NCBI RefSeq assembly: GCF_004103695.1
Contig: NZ_CP035280.1
Location: 3,100,001-3,164,000, forward strand
Reading direction: 5' to 3'
Length of the DNA stretch: 64,000 nt
Source of the DNA: Clostridium sp. JN-9
GTDB taxonomy: Bacteria > Bacillota > Clostridia > Clostridiales > Clostridiaceae
The translations under genes were made by a program, and so were the position numbers. Of the stretch, positions 55,377-64,000 are shown piece by piece; the first letter of the stretch is position 1; each line of letters opens with the position of its first letter. The notes beneath the pieces were generated by a model. It searched no databases. It was not told where the DNA came from and worked only from the letters and a program-made list of their open reading frames with translations.

Positions 55377-55409
55377 TTCACACCTATTCAAGATTGGAGA
55401 ATTATACAT

Positions 55410-56195
55410 ATGATTTTTTGTTCACTTTATAGTGGTAGCAGTGGAAATAGCATCTTTGTTTCCTCTGGACATTCAAATATATTAATAGATGCTGGATTAC
55501 CTGGTAAGCGCATAGAAAAAGCTTTAAGCGATATAAATAAGGATGCCTCTAGTATTGATGGTATCTTTATTACTCATGAACATACTGACCACATAAAGGG
55601 AGCTGGAGTTTTATCAAGGAAATACAATATTCCTATATATGCAAATGCTGAAACCTGGAATTCAATGTATAATTCAGTAGGGAAAATTAATGAAAGCAAT
55701 ATAAAAGTAATGGATTCTAATTCTGTAAATATAAAGGATCTTCATATTACTAATTTTAAAATACCTCATGATGCTGCTGATCCATGTGGTTATTCCATAA
55801 GCCAGGGTGACAAGAGAGTTTCAGTAGCTACAGATTTAGGTTATTTTTCTGATGAGGTAAAGGACTCAATAAAGGACTCGGATATAATATTGCTTGAAAG
55901 CAATCATGATACAGAAATGTTAAAATTCGGACCATATCCTTATCCTCTGAAAAGAAGAATTTTAAGTAATGTTGGACATCTGTCTAATGATGCATGCGGA
56001 AAAGCAATTTCAGAAATAGTTAAGGACTCACATAAGACTATAATACTAGGACACTTAAGTAAAACAAATAATTATCCAGATTTAGCTTATGCTACAGTAG
56101 CAAATGTTTTAAATGACTGTGGATACAAAATCAATAAGGATTTAAATTTGTATCTTGCAAAACGAGATATGCCCAGCGGATATATAGAGTTTTAA
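55410..56195 (+). CDS. walJ: MBL-fold hydrolase of the YycJ/WalJ family
   Basis: 261 residues. Metallo-beta-lactamase fold: FCSLYSGSSGNSIFVSSGHS start, metal motif ITHEHTDHIKGAGVLSRKYN (HxHxDH), KIPHDAADPCGYSISQGDK, SVATDLGYFSDEVKDSIKDS and ESNHDTEML. In Bacillus this gene belongs to the walRK region and affects cell-wall turnover and DNA repair; the enzymatic reaction resembles a 5' exonuclease. No walRK here, but murA and GerMN genes on either side suit an envelope link. Confidence 0.88.
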   Translation: MIFCSLYSGSSGNSIFVSSGHSNILIDAGLPGKRIEKALSDINKDASSIDGIFITHEHTDHIKGAGVLSRKYNIPIYANAETWNSMYNSVGKINESNIKVMDSNSVNIKDLHITNFKIPHDAADPCGYSISQGDKRVSVATDLGYFSDEVKDSIKDSDIILLESNHDTEMLKFGPYPYPLKRRILSNVGHLSNDACGKAISEIVKDSHKTIILGHLSKTNNYPDLAYATVANVLNDCGYKINKDLNLYLAKRDMPSGYIEF

Positions 56196-56212
56196 AGTAA
56201 AGGGTGGATTTT

Positions 56213-56779
56213 ATGAGGAAATGTGTAAGTCTGATTATGTGTTCTGTAATTCTGGTTTCATCGCTATCATTGGTTAGCTGTGAAAAAAAAGATAAGGAAA
56301 GTATAAAAAATAAAGAAAAAATTGAAAATGTTTTATCATCAAAGGAGAAAGACAATCTTTTTAATTTAAGTTTGTATTTTGATTCAACAACCAATGAGAA
56401 TAAACCAGAAACTGCTAAAGAGGAAAGACTTATAAAAAAAGAAGAGGTTATGGGAGAAGTAATAATGCAGGAATTATTAAAGGGTCCTGCAGTGAAAAGC
56501 CAGCTAAAACCTATACTACCTAAAGATACAAGATTATTAAGTTTCTCCATAAAAGATAATATTGCATATGTTAATCTTTCTAAAGAAGCAAAAACTAAAA
56601 TGTCTGCTGCCAAGGAAGAAACTTGTTTAGAAAGTATAATAATGTCTTTAAATCAGATTTCTTCAATTGCCAAGGTTAAGATTCAAATTGACAGTCAGGA
56701 TTCTGATACCCTAGGAGGCAACTATGATATTTCTAAGCCTCTGGGAAAGGACGACATCCAAAATGCAAGAAAGAAGTAA
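56213..56779 (+). CDS. GerMN-domain lipoprotein
   Basis: 188 residues from ATG 56213 (AAAGGGTGG upstream). Lipoprotein signal MRKCVSLIMCSVILVSSLSL with VSCEKK as lipobox. GerMN domain at about 50-160: LYFDSTTNENKPETAKEE, MQELLKGPAVKSQLKPILPK, DNIAYVNLSKEAKT. GerM in Bacillus works at spore engulfment and germination with SpoIIQ/AH complex; the domain also occurs in cell-envelope proteins. It follows walJ by 17 bp. Confidence 0.88.
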   Translation: MRKCVSLIMCSVILVSSLSLVSCEKKDKESIKNKEKIENVLSSKEKDNLFNLSLYFDSTTNENKPETAKEERLIKKEEVMGEVIMQELLKGPAVKSQLKPILPKDTRLLSFSIKDNIAYVNLSKEAKTKMSAAKEETCLESIIMSLNQISSIAKVKIQIDSQDSDTLGGNYDISKPLGKDDIQNARKK

Positions 56780-56852
56780 ATTATTGAAATTCTTCTGGTT
56801 GTTTATTATAATGTAACATATTGAAATTTAATTGATGTGAGGAGAATATACT

Positions 56853-57356
56853 ATGAGTTTATATACGCAATGGACTGATTTTGTTGTTGATTTTGTTAAG
56901 AAAAATGGCGAAGAAAGTTTTTGGAATAAATATGGTGCCGTTGAAAAGGATATTTATACAAAAATTCTGGCTAACCATAAAAATACCGTTTCCGGCACTT
57001 TAGAAAACCTTCCAAAGGAATATGGCACCGATGAAGTATTCTTTATGGGTTTTTTAGATGGAATCAATGATAGTTTAAATGAACAGCTTGATCTTGAAAA
57101 TTTAGAAGCAACAGCTGAAATAAAATTAGATATTAATTTTGAAAAGTTATATTTTAATATGCTGGATGCTAAGGCAGATTATCTCTACAATTTGCCGCAA
57201 TGGGAAGGTATTTTCTCCAAAGAAAAGAGAAAAGAAATACACAATGAGTGGAAATCCTCTAAAACAGTAGTTAAAGAGACTAAAATCGGGAGAAATGATC
57301 CATGCCCTTGCGGAAGTGGTAAAAAATATAAAAAATGCTGCGGCAAAAATGCTTAA
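56853..57356 (+). CDS. SEC-C zinc-motif protein
   Basis: 167 residues. Helical N-terminal part ([40 protein letters not shown]) with a C-terminal SEC-C zinc-binding motif [24 protein letters not shown] motifs in SecA bind SecB and ribosomes; in small proteins they are metal-binding adaptors of unknown role. GAGGAGAA precedes the ATG. Same direction as the GerMN gene. Confidence 0.75.
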   Translation: MSLYTQWTDFVVDFVKKNGEESFWNKYGAVEKDIYTKILANHKNTVSGTLENLPKEYGTDEVFFMGFLDGINDSLNEQLDLENLEATAEIKLDINFEKLYFNMLDAKADYLYNLPQWEGIFSKEKRKEIHNEWKSSKTVVKETKIGRNDPCPCGSGKKYKKCCGKNA

Positions 57357-57364
57357 ATAACCAT

Positions 57365-57386
57365 GGCCATCTTATTGGGTGGTCAT
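57365..57386 (+). terminator. Weak hairpin after the SEC-C gene
   Basis: TGGCCATC - TTATTG - GGTGGTCA with two G-T pairs, followed by TTTTAG. Confidence 0.4.
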
Positions 57387-57421
57387 TTTAGAATATTTTA
57401 TTTATAAATTAGGAGTAAAAT

Positions 57422-57883
57422 ATGAATATTACTATTATATCAGTTGGTAAAATAAAAGAGAAATATCTAAGGGATGCAGTAAATTATTATACTCAGCGTC
57501 TTTCAAAATGCAGCAGTCTTCAAATTATTGAACTTCCAGATGAAAAAACCCCTGATAATGCTTCTTTGAAAGATGAAATTAAAATAAAGGAAAAAGAAGG
57601 CTCCAATATTTTACGAAATATTAAAGCCGATATGTATGTTATAGCTTTAGATTTAAAAGGAGTAATGCTTTCCTCTAAAGAACTATCTAATTATATAAAT
57701 AAGTTACAAATTAATGGTAATAATAATTTATCTTTTATTATTGGCGGTTCTTTAGGATTAAGCAGCGAAGTTTTAAAAAGAGCTGATTATTCTCTTTGTT
57801 TCTCAAAAATGACTTTCCCCCATCAATTATTTAAAGTGATTTTATTAGAACAAATCTGTAGAAACTTTAGGGCCAGCAATTAA
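57422..57883 (+). CDS. rlmH: RlmH-like 23S rRNA methyltransferase with shortened C-terminus
   Basis: 153 residues; RlmH is normally about 155-160. MNITIISVGKIKEKYLRDAV start, SAM-knot block NLSFIIGGSLGLSSEVLKRA (residues 102-121) and SKMTFPHQLFKVILLEQICR. The expected end, in the style of R.INN.PYHK, is replaced by NFRASN and a stop. RlmH methylates pseudouridine 1915 in helix 69 and is a dimer in which the tail matters for the active site. A neighbour on the other strand supplies such a tail (57900-58301). Ribosome site TTAGGAGT. Confidence 0.85.
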   Translation: MNITIISVGKIKEKYLRDAVNYYTQRLSKCSSLQIIELPDEKTPDNASLKDEIKIKEKEGSNILRNIKADMYVIALDLKGVMLSSKELSNYINKLQINGNNNLSFIIGGSLGLSSEVLKRADYSLCFSKMTFPHQLFKVILLEQICRNFRASN

Positions 57884-57899
57884 TTTTTATTATAAACTG

Positions 57900-58301
57900 C
57901 TATTTATGATAAGCCTGATTATTAATTATACGATAAGCCCTGTAAATCTGCTCATAAATAATAGTACATTTTAAACCCAAATCCATTTCCATTGGGCTTA
58001 TGGTTAATTCCTCATTATATCCTGTATATTCAGAGCCTATGGTTATGGAAATATCAGAAATGCCACCTATGGCAAAACTGTTAATTTTACTTGCAAGCTC
58101 TTCCGATGATATAACACATCCATTATCACCAATTCTTATGTTATAAGCTTTACCAAAAACTTTCTTATCCAGTTGGTTTTCATTTTTAATGTGAATAAGG
58201 CTTACCTTACAGTAACGGCTTAATCTCTTCTCATATTCCTTTATTGCCTCCCTGTAAAATTTATGGATTTTATCACCAACAATATATATCTTAAAGTTCA
58301 T
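57900..58301 (-). CDS. Divergent RlmH paralogue that keeps the C-terminal tail
   Basis: 133 residues, convergent with rlmH (16-bp gap between stops). MNFKIYIVGDKIHKFYREAI aligns with the RlmH start; the middle is shortened (NENQLDKKVF instead of the long basic helix). The SAM loop is changed (TIGSEYTGYNEELTISPMEM instead of GGSLGLS..SKMTFPHQL), but the end YEQIYRAYRIINNQAYHK is canonical. Likely a SPOUT-fold protein with altered cofactor binding. Good ribosome site CGAGGTG before ATG. IS copy 2 begins 55 bp before its start. Confidence 0.75.
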   Translation of the reverse strand: MNFKIYIVGDKIHKFYREAIKEYEKRLSRYCKVSLIHIKNENQLDKKVFGKAYNIRIGDNGCVISSEELASKINSFAIGGISDISITIGSEYTGYNEELTISPMEMDLGLKCTIIYEQIYRAYRIINNQAYHK

Positions 58302-58346
58302 AATACACCTCGAGTATTTATTCTTTTCTCATTCTATCAAAATAGT

Positions 58347-58355
58347 TATTTTTTG
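58347..58355. repeat. Target-site duplication, left side of IS copy 2
   Basis: TATTTTTTG, matching GATTTTTTG at 59960-59968 in 8 of 9 positions. Confidence 0.7.
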
Positions 58356-59959
58356 CAGAAGTTTAGCACCTAAAAAAGTTTTAGGGCGCAGCCCGCTGAT
58401 TTATATTGATTTGCTAGTATTTAATAAAAACATTGTAAAATCCGATTTCTACTGGAAATTATAAAAAAAATTTGCATAATAAAAGCATCCTTTTTATAAT
58501 AGTTTTGCACAACACAATAGAAAGGATGCCTTAAGATGAATAAAAGTTATTTAAAACAAATGCTCACCTATATTAATAAAGTATACGATATAGGTGAAAA
58601 AATCAATACCTTAGAGGATAAAAAGATAAAATCTCTAGTAAAAATTTCAACAATCACCTTTGTAGTTTTGTTTGGATTTATGCTTCAAATAAGAAGTTTC
58701 AACAGGTTAGAGCATTGGCTTAAAAAAGGTAAATTTAAAAAAGTATTACCTAAAAACACTAAAATGATTCACATTGATGCCGTTAGGCGCTGCTTAAGTG
58801 ATTTTGATTTGAATGGTTTGAAAAATATTCATGATAGTATAATTAGAACTACGATAAAAAATAAGATATTTAGAAATGGTACCATAGATGGCTTAAAGGT
58901 AGTTGCTGTAGATGGTGTAGAATTATTTGAAAGTGCTAAAAAATTTTGTGACAAATGTCTTTCACGAAAGAATAAGGATGGCACTACTCGTCATTTCCAC
59001 AGATCTGTAGTTTGTACTACCGTAGGTTCGGATCCCCATGTTATTTTAGGACAAGAAATGCTTGAACCTAAGAAAGATAGTTCGAATAAAGATGAAGGTG
59101 AAATCACCGGAGGTATAAGATTAATAAAAAAATTATATCGTAAATATCACCATTTTGCCGATATTATAGTAGCTGATGCTTTATATTGTAAATCTACTTG
59201 GATAAAAGAAGTCCTTTCAATAGGAATGAATGCAGTAGTAAGAGTTAAAGATGAGCGTCTTCTCATTGTAAAGGATGCATTAGCTCTATTTAAGCGCCGT
59301 GAGGCTGATAAGAAATGGATTGTAAAGCAGGGAAGTAAAGACTATACCAAAATTAAAGCTTGGGATGAAGATAATTTTGAAATATCAGATCCGACTATCA
59401 AAGTTAGATTTATAAGGTTTATAGAAGAAATTCATACTGGAGATAAGGTAGAAATTAAAGAAGGCTGGATTATAACAACAGACAAATTTGCCTCAGTAGA
59501 AACCTTGTGGAAGATAATGCACAAGAGGTGGGATATAGAAAATAATGCCTTTCATCAGCTTAAAACAGAATGGCATTTAGATCATTGCTTTCTTCATAGC
59601 CCTACGGGCGTAGAGACAGTACTGATGTTTATAATTATAGCGTTTAATCTGATGCAGTTATATTTTTTTAGATGTATCAGAGGTTTTAGAAAGAAACGGA
59701 TGCTTCAAATAGATATTATTGAAGATATAAAAGATGAAAGATTTACTATAGATGACAACTGGAATAATCCAATATTTAAAAAGACTTAATATAAAAATAA
59801 AATTGGAAATCGATTATTAAAATTTCTTAGGGTAAGGGTAATTATAACTATTTTTTCTACATATCGGTCTGTTGATTTACCAGCCATGTAAGAAAGTACA
59901 ATAAAATACAATTCCAGTAAAAGTAAATCTTTTACTGGAATTTAGATGCGAAATCTCTG
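58356..59959 (+). mobile_element. Insertion sequence copy 2 (same element as copy 1, opposite orientation)
   Basis: 1604 bp, ends CAGAAGTTTAGCACCTAAA (58356) and CAGAGATTTCGCATCTAAA (minus strand from 59959). Same transposase as copy 1; the non-coding 3' end has one extra base (TTTCGCAT for TTTGCAT) and one substitution. It lies between the divergent-start RlmH paralogue and the large 60-kb gene. Confidence 0.92.
58536..59789 (+). CDS. DDE transposase of IS copy 2
   Basis: 417 residues, the same protein sequence as at 9401-10654, with D126, D214 and E335 intact. Preceded by a 180-nt leader with the GAAAGGATG site; a small hairpin CCTAAAA - AAG - TTTTAGG sits next to the left inverted repeat. 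Identity of the two copies points to recent transposition in this lineage and a possibly active element. Confidence 0.9.
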   Translation: MNKSYLKQMLTYINKVYDIGEKINTLEDKKIKSLVKISTITFVVLFGFMLQIRSFNRLEHWLKKGKFKKVLPKNTKMIHIDAVRRCLSDFDLNGLKNIHDSIIRTTIKNKIFRNGTIDGLKVVAVDGVELFESAKKFCDKCLSRKNKDGTTRHFHRSVVCTTVGSDPHVILGQEMLEPKKDSSNKDEGEITGGIRLIKKLYRKYHHFADIIVADALYCKSTWIKEVLSIGMNAVVRVKDERLLIVKDALALFKRREADKKWIVKQGSKDYTKIKAWDEDNFEISDPTIKVRFIRFIEEIHTGDKVEIKEGWIITTDKFASVETLWKIMHKRWDIENNAFHQLKTEWHLDHCFLHSPTGVETVLMFIIIAFNLMQLYFFRCIRGFRKKRMLQIDIIEDIKDERFTIDDNWNNPIFKKT

Positions 59960-59968
59960 GATTTTTTG
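59960..59968. repeat. Target-site duplication, right side of IS copy 2
   Basis: GATTTTTTG, partner of 58347-58355, one mismatch at the base touching the element. Confidence 0.7.
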
Positions 59969-60041
59969 TATAGTCATTTATATATGCTTTTCTATGTGAT
60001 ATACTAAATCTAATTATATTTTTATTTTGGGGATGATTTCT

Positions 60042-62996
60042 ATGGAATTAATCAATAATAGATATAGGGTCTTAAAAAACTTAAGTCAGGATCAATTAGT
60101 GTCATGTTATCTGGTATCAGATATTATAGAAAAGCAAAAAATTATGAGATTAAATATAATAAATTCTGAATATCTTCCTGAGACTTTATTATTATATTGT
60201 ATTGATGAGTATAATCATTTAATAAACATTAAGATAAAAAACCTATCAAAAGTATATGATATTGGTGTTGTTGATTTCATTGATAATAAGAAAATCAGCA
60301 ATGTTCGATATTTTTATACATATGATAATATAGGCTCTGATTTTTCATTTTCTGATTTAGTACCCCATCTAAATCCATCAGAAATATTATCTATATTTTG
60401 TGAAATATGTAAAATAGTAAACACTTTACATCTGAAAAACAAATTATATGAGGACATTAATTTAAATAATATTTATTTTACCAGATCTGAAAATGGAATC
60501 ATTCCAATTTTAAAGGATATGGTGTCAACAAAATTGGAGAAGCATAATTATTGGTCTAAAAATAGTCCTCAGCTGATTTTTGATGCTCCAGAAGTTGTTA
60601 ATGGAGGAAAATCATCAATTAAATCAGATATATATTCACTTGGCATACTTTTATTAATGTTAGACAGTAGATCTGACTATGAATCCTTCAATAAAAGCAA
60701 GGCCTTGTCACATTTTCTAATTACTTATGGTAATGAATTTTATAATGTTGTTTCAAAAATGGTGGACATTACGTCATCAAACAGGCCATCAAATTTGACA
60801 GAAGTTATAAACAAAATAAATGGTATTTTTAATAAAAACTTTCTTCCTTTTTATAAAGAAAATCTTGAAACACTGAATTTAGATATAAAATTAATAGACA
60901 AAGATTATGAGCTAAACAAAATTAAAGAAATTTATAATGGCATTAATCAGCCGGATGGAAACTCCAAGTTTTTATTTGTTCATGGGGATTCAGGTATTGG
61001 AAAGAGTAAACTATTAACTGAGTTTCAAAGATTTCAAAAATTTAATAATAATAGTGTTTATTATAGCATTTCCATAAATGATTCAACCTTAGGAAATTAT
61101 AATCCTTTTGTTATAATATTAAAAAGACTTGTTGCTGAAAGTGATAATTCAGCACTGGAACCTTATGAAAGTGAATTAATAAAGCTTATACCTGATTTAG
61201 GGGATAATAAATATATAACTCCATCTCAACCCTTAAGCGGTGAAAAAGAAAAATACAGACTAATGAATGTAATTTATAACTTTATAATACACTTTGTTGA
61301 AGATACGCCAACTACAATTATAATCGATAATATTCACTTAGCCAACGATTTTACCATTGAATTGTTGGATTATTTTTATATGAGAAATTTTAAAGACAAA
61401 AAAATATTAATGCTTTTATCCTATAACGATAGAGAATATAAAAGCAACAAAAAGTTTTGCGACTTTCTTAAGAAGCTTAAACTGGATAAATGTAACTATG
61501 ATGTGCCTTTACATGGCTTAAGCAGTAATGGTACTTGTACTATGATTAGGGAAATATTAAATTATCCCTGTAATCCTGTTAATTTTTCCAATAGAATTTA
61601 TATGCAGACGGATGGTAATCCATTATTCATAATAGAAACAATAAAGGATTTTTATTATAAGAAGATAATAAAGATTAATCCTGCTACAGGTCACTGGGTT
61701 ACTAGTTACGATAATAATTATGATGAACTGCCAATTCCGGAAACTCTTGAACAGGCAGTACTTAATCAAATAAAGGAAATAGATGATTTTAGTTATGAAA
61801 TTATATCCACCATCAGCATATTTAAAACTGCTGTACCAATTAACGTTATAAACTGTTTCTTATCAGCTGATACTACTAAATTAGAAACTGGCATTTCCAA
61901 TTTAGTGAGCAAGGGAATATTATGCAGAAAAATAGATGATGGCGGCTTTGTATTCGATTTTAATAACAGGCTGCTTAAAGACATAACCTATAAAAGATTA
62001 TCAGATAAAAACAGAATGTGCAAACATAAATTGGCTTCCGAAATCCTTGAAAAACAAAATAGTGATGATAGAAACAATAATGAAGAAATAATTTACCACC
62101 TGGAAAAATGCGGAGATAAAAGTAAAGTTATTACTTATTGTTTAAAAAATGCCCACAAAATGTTATCGCTAAGGAACTCACAAGATGCCCTTAAAAACCT
62201 GGAGAAAGCTCTATCCATGTTTAATCAAGATGACTTTAGTAAAGAAAAAATTGAGCTGCTTATTGAAATTGGAAATCTGTATTCTGATGATGTTAATATG
62301 TCAAGTGCATTGAACTACTATAGTGAAGCTGAGATAACATCAAGAAAATCCGGAAACATAGAACTTCAGATAGATAGTTTGAACAAGCTATCTGAAGCAT
62401 ATGTTCTAAAATATGATATAGATGAAGCTGAAAATAGCATTGAGAAATGTAAAGGTCTTTTATTAAATTTTAATTATTTATATGGTTATCTTGAATGTCA
62501 TAGAATAATCATTTCTGTATATGTAGCAAAGGCAAAATATAATGAAGCTATAGAACTTTGCAATAAATGTATACCATTGTGCGGAAATGAGTTTATTAAA
62601 ATTAAAGGATACCTTTACAATTCATATGGAACTTGTAATATAAATATTAATAAAATTGAAAGTGCACTAAATTGTTATTCTGAAGCCATTAAATACTTTG
62701 AAAAAATTAATTTTCAAAATGGCATTGCTATATGTCTTAATAATATTGGAACTATTTATGGCGATTATTATCAGGATAATAAACGAGCCATTGATTATTT
62801 TACTAAAATGAAAGAGCTATCAGAGCGTTACAATATTTTTACCCTAGAGGTTTTGGCCCTGATGAATTTAGGAGAATCTTATTTCTATGATTTAAAATAT
62901 GATTTAGCCTATGAATATTTTCAAAATGCTTTGGAAAAAGCAAAAAAAGTGAATCTGAAAAGGATACCTTATATTGCTACGACTTACTGTGTTTAA
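60042..62996 (+). CDS. Pseudokinase - AAA/STAND ATPase - TPR signalling protein, 5' part before a frameshift
   Basis: 984 codons from ATG 60042 (GGGGATGA upstream). Residues 8-260 are a protein-kinase-like domain that lacks key residues: no glycine loop, the HRD region reads YEDINLNNIYF (Asp138, Asn143), DFG is KDM (158-160), but APE (182-184) and DIYSLG (196-201) remain. Residues 285-600 are a STAND/AAA ATPase: Walker A VHGDSGIGKSKLL (315-322), Walker B TTIIIDNIHLAND. TPR-like helices follow from about 690 (AYEYFQNALEKAKK). The frame ends at 62996, but the next frame continues the TPR pattern to the window end. Compare PknK-like or cyclase-linked ATPases; the output domain is not in view. 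Confidence 0.8.
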   Translation: MELINNRYRVLKNLSQDQLVSCYLVSDIIEKQKIMRLNIINSEYLPETLLLYCIDEYNHLINIKIKNLSKVYDIGVVDFIDNKKISNVRYFYTYDNIGSDFSFSDLVPHLNPSEILSIFCEICKIVNTLHLKNKLYEDINLNNIYFTRSENGIIPILKDMVSTKLEKHNYWSKNSPQLIFDAPEVVNGGKSSIKSDIYSLGILLLMLDSRSDYESFNKSKALSHFLITYGNEFYNVVSKMVDITSSNRPSNLTEVINKINGIFNKNFLPFYKENLETLNLDIKLIDKDYELNKIKEIYNGINQPDGNSKFLFVHGDSGIGKSKLLTEFQRFQKFNNNSVYYSISINDSTLGNYNPFVIILKRLVAESDNSALEPYESELIKLIPDLGDNKYITPSQPLSGEKEKYRLMNVIYNFIIHFVEDTPTTIIIDNIHLANDFTIELLDYFYMRNFKDKKILMLLSYNDREYKSNKKFCDFLKKLKLDKCNYDVPLHGLSSNGTCTMIREILNYPCNPVNFSNRIYMQTDGNPLFIIETIKDFYYKKIIKINPATGHWVTSYDNNYDELPIPETLEQAVLNQIKEIDDFSYEIISTISIFKTAVPINVINCFLSADTTKLETGISNLVSKGILCRKIDDGGFVFDFNNRLLKDITYKRLSDKNRMCKHKLASEILEKQNSDDRNNNEEIIYHLEKCGDKSKVITYCLKNAHKMLSLRNSQDALKNLEKALSMFNQDDFSKEKIELLIEIGNLYSDDVNMSSALNYYSEAEITSRKSGNIELQIDSLNKLSEAYVLKYDIDEAENSIEKCKGLLLNFNYLYGYLECHRIIISVYVAKAKYNEAIELCNKCIPLCGNEFIKIKGYLYNSYGTCNININKIESALNCYSEAIKYFEKINFQNGIAICLNNIGTIYGDYYQDNKRAIDYFTKMKELSERYNIFTLEVLALMNLGESYFYDLKYDLAYEYFQNALEKAKKVNLKRIPYIATTYCV
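62942..62948 (+). other. A7 run, probable site of the frameshift
   Basis: In frame as gcA-AAA-AAA-Gtg, an exact X-XXY-YYZ heptamer. A -1 shift (or loss of one A in the ancestor) joins the upstream reading to SESEKDTLYCYDLLCLICLK, which continues open to 64000. Confidence 0.5.
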
Positions 62997-64000
62997 TTTG
63001 TTTAAAGCTGAATAATTATAAAGAAGCCTACAATTATAACAATCTTTCAAACCAGGAAATTAAATTGTACCCCTTGTATGGGAAATACTTACTAATGCAT
63101 AAGCAGGTTAATGCAGAACTTCTGTACACCTTTGGTCAACTGGAAAAAGCTTATTTTACTATAAAGGAAGCATTAGATACAAGTTCTGATGAAGTGTCAA
63201 AGCAAAGATTTGACGGGGAAAGATTAAAATGTCTAATAAACTTATCAAGGGGTTTTAATGATTTAAAGAGTTTAAAAGATATGCTTACTAATTATTCTAA
63301 TAATCTGGATAAGACAAATGTACTTTTCGACGCTTGTATTATACTCTGTATGAATAGCAATAGAAATGCTGTTATTAATTTATTAAAAAACTATACTGAT
63401 TACACTGATATGGACGAAACTAAAAGAATTAAGCTGAAATATTTATTTATCCAGGGATATATTGCTACAGACTGTAAAAAGAAAGTAGAATACCTGAATT
63501 CAGCTTTAGAATTAAGCAAAAATCTGAATTCCCATGAAATGCACTGGAAAATCTGTACCATACTTGGTGATTATTATTTTGAAAAGGAAAACTTCTTTTA
63601 TGCTGTAAATTATTATTTTGAATCATGTGAAATTGTTAAAAAGCTTACCTTACAGCTGCCAGATAAATATAGAATAGGATTTTTAAAATCAAATGGGATG
63701 CTTAAACCATTTAATAATTTAATATTATTAAATAAATTTCATGACTATAACAAAGTTACTCAGGCTGTTTGCCCTGATTATATAAAAATAAATTCTAAAA
63801 GGGATTTAGATAAGCTTTTTTCATATAATGACTTCAAGAGTATATTAAATAATAAATTTTTTATTGAATCAGCTCAAAAAATTTATAATACATCTTTCAA
63901 TAAGCAGATAAATAATATACAGGATTTACTAAACAATATGCATTCAGGGCCTAAGAAGAACTTGGAATTAATTGCAAAATATATTTCAGGATTAACCTTA
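62997..64000 (+). CDS. 3' continuation of the pseudokinase-ATPase-TPR gene in the -1 frame (partial)
   Basis: Read with codons starting at 62999, 63002 and so on, the sequence is open to the end: LKLNNYKEAYNYNNLSNQEI, KLYPLYGKYLLMHKQVNAEL, EKAYFTIKEALDTSSDEVSK, YIATDCKKKVEYLNSALELS, GDYYFEKENFFYAVNYYFES. These are TPR-like helix pairs in continuation of the upstream protein. No start codon with a ribosome site is apparent at the junction, so it is the same gene and not a new one. Codon usage is the same as upstream. The gene continues beyond the window. Confidence 0.7.

Noticed and set aside
9232-59959. A 50-kb composite transposon
   Set aside because: The two insertion sequences have separate target duplications and the segment is conserved core chromosome, so they inserted independently.

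Overview
The window is an AT-rich piece of chromosome from a spore-forming, anaerobic, low-GC Firmicute, most probably Clostridium in the strict sense. The evidence is the sporulation genes (spoIIE, yabP, yabQ, spoVB, spoVT, spoVG, SpoIID-like), an [FeFe]-hydrogenase, an H-NOX chemoreceptor, strong AGGAGG ribosome sites with many TTG/GTG starts, and a gene order I know from clostridial chromosomes (spoIIE - tRNAs - S1 protein - divIC - yabQ - yabP - S4 protein - hup - mazG - spoVB - spoVT - prsA - mfd - pth - htrA - histidine kinase/response regulator - prs - glmU - spoVG - purR - murC).

Layout. 1-22.2 kb, nearly all on the minus strand: a 5' fragment of spoIIE, six tRNA genes forming a tandem duplication of a Leu-fMet-Met cassette, the division/cortex cluster, HU, MazG, SpoVB, SpoVT, PrsA, then an insertion sequence, then mfd-pth, htrA, a two-component system, glmU-prs, spoVG and purR. 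22.5-31.5 kb, mostly plus strand: murC, a small membrane protein whose ribosome site lies inside the murC terminator, two tRNA-Pro genes, a group B-like [FeFe]-hydrogenase, a HAD hydrolase, an SH3-like membrane protein, an ApbE lipoprotein, a minus-strand peptidoglycan-binding protein with a duplicated unfamiliar domain, and an RlmI-like methyltransferase. 31.5-35.9 kb is a mobile-element pocket: an IS1182-like element, comB, and an IS607-like element with wrecked tnpA but intact tnpB and a probable guide-RNA region. 36-45 kb: a sugar-type regulator/ATPase cluster (LacI, CdaR-like, MsmX-like), radical SAM proteins, a lipoprotein, a transporter-like membrane protein and the H-NOX methyl-accepting protein. 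45.5-58.3 kb: a SpoIID-like protein, an inactive-S24 regulator, cyclophilin, an STAS-like protein, murI, glutamine synthetase, a 2'-5' RNA ligase-like protein, murA, walJ, a GerMN lipoprotein, a SEC-C protein and two tail-to-tail RlmH-like genes. 58.4-60 kb is a second, inverted copy of the insertion sequence near 10 kb. 60-64 kb is a large pseudokinase/ATPase/TPR gene with an apparent frameshift, running off the window.

Most genes are core functions: envelope synthesis (glmU, murC, murA, murI, flippase), PRPP/purine control (prs, purR), repair and translation quality (mfd, pth, mazG, rlmH) and sporulation. Two developmental promoters can be read directly: a long-spacer SigA/Spo0A-type promoter for spoIIE and a SigH promoter for spoVG. 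The accessory signal is in the insertion sequences, the TnpB element in the comB leader, the two complementary RlmH paralogues, the H-NOX receptor with an oxygen-type pocket, and the frameshifted 60-64 kb gene. No CRISPR array or prophage is visible.
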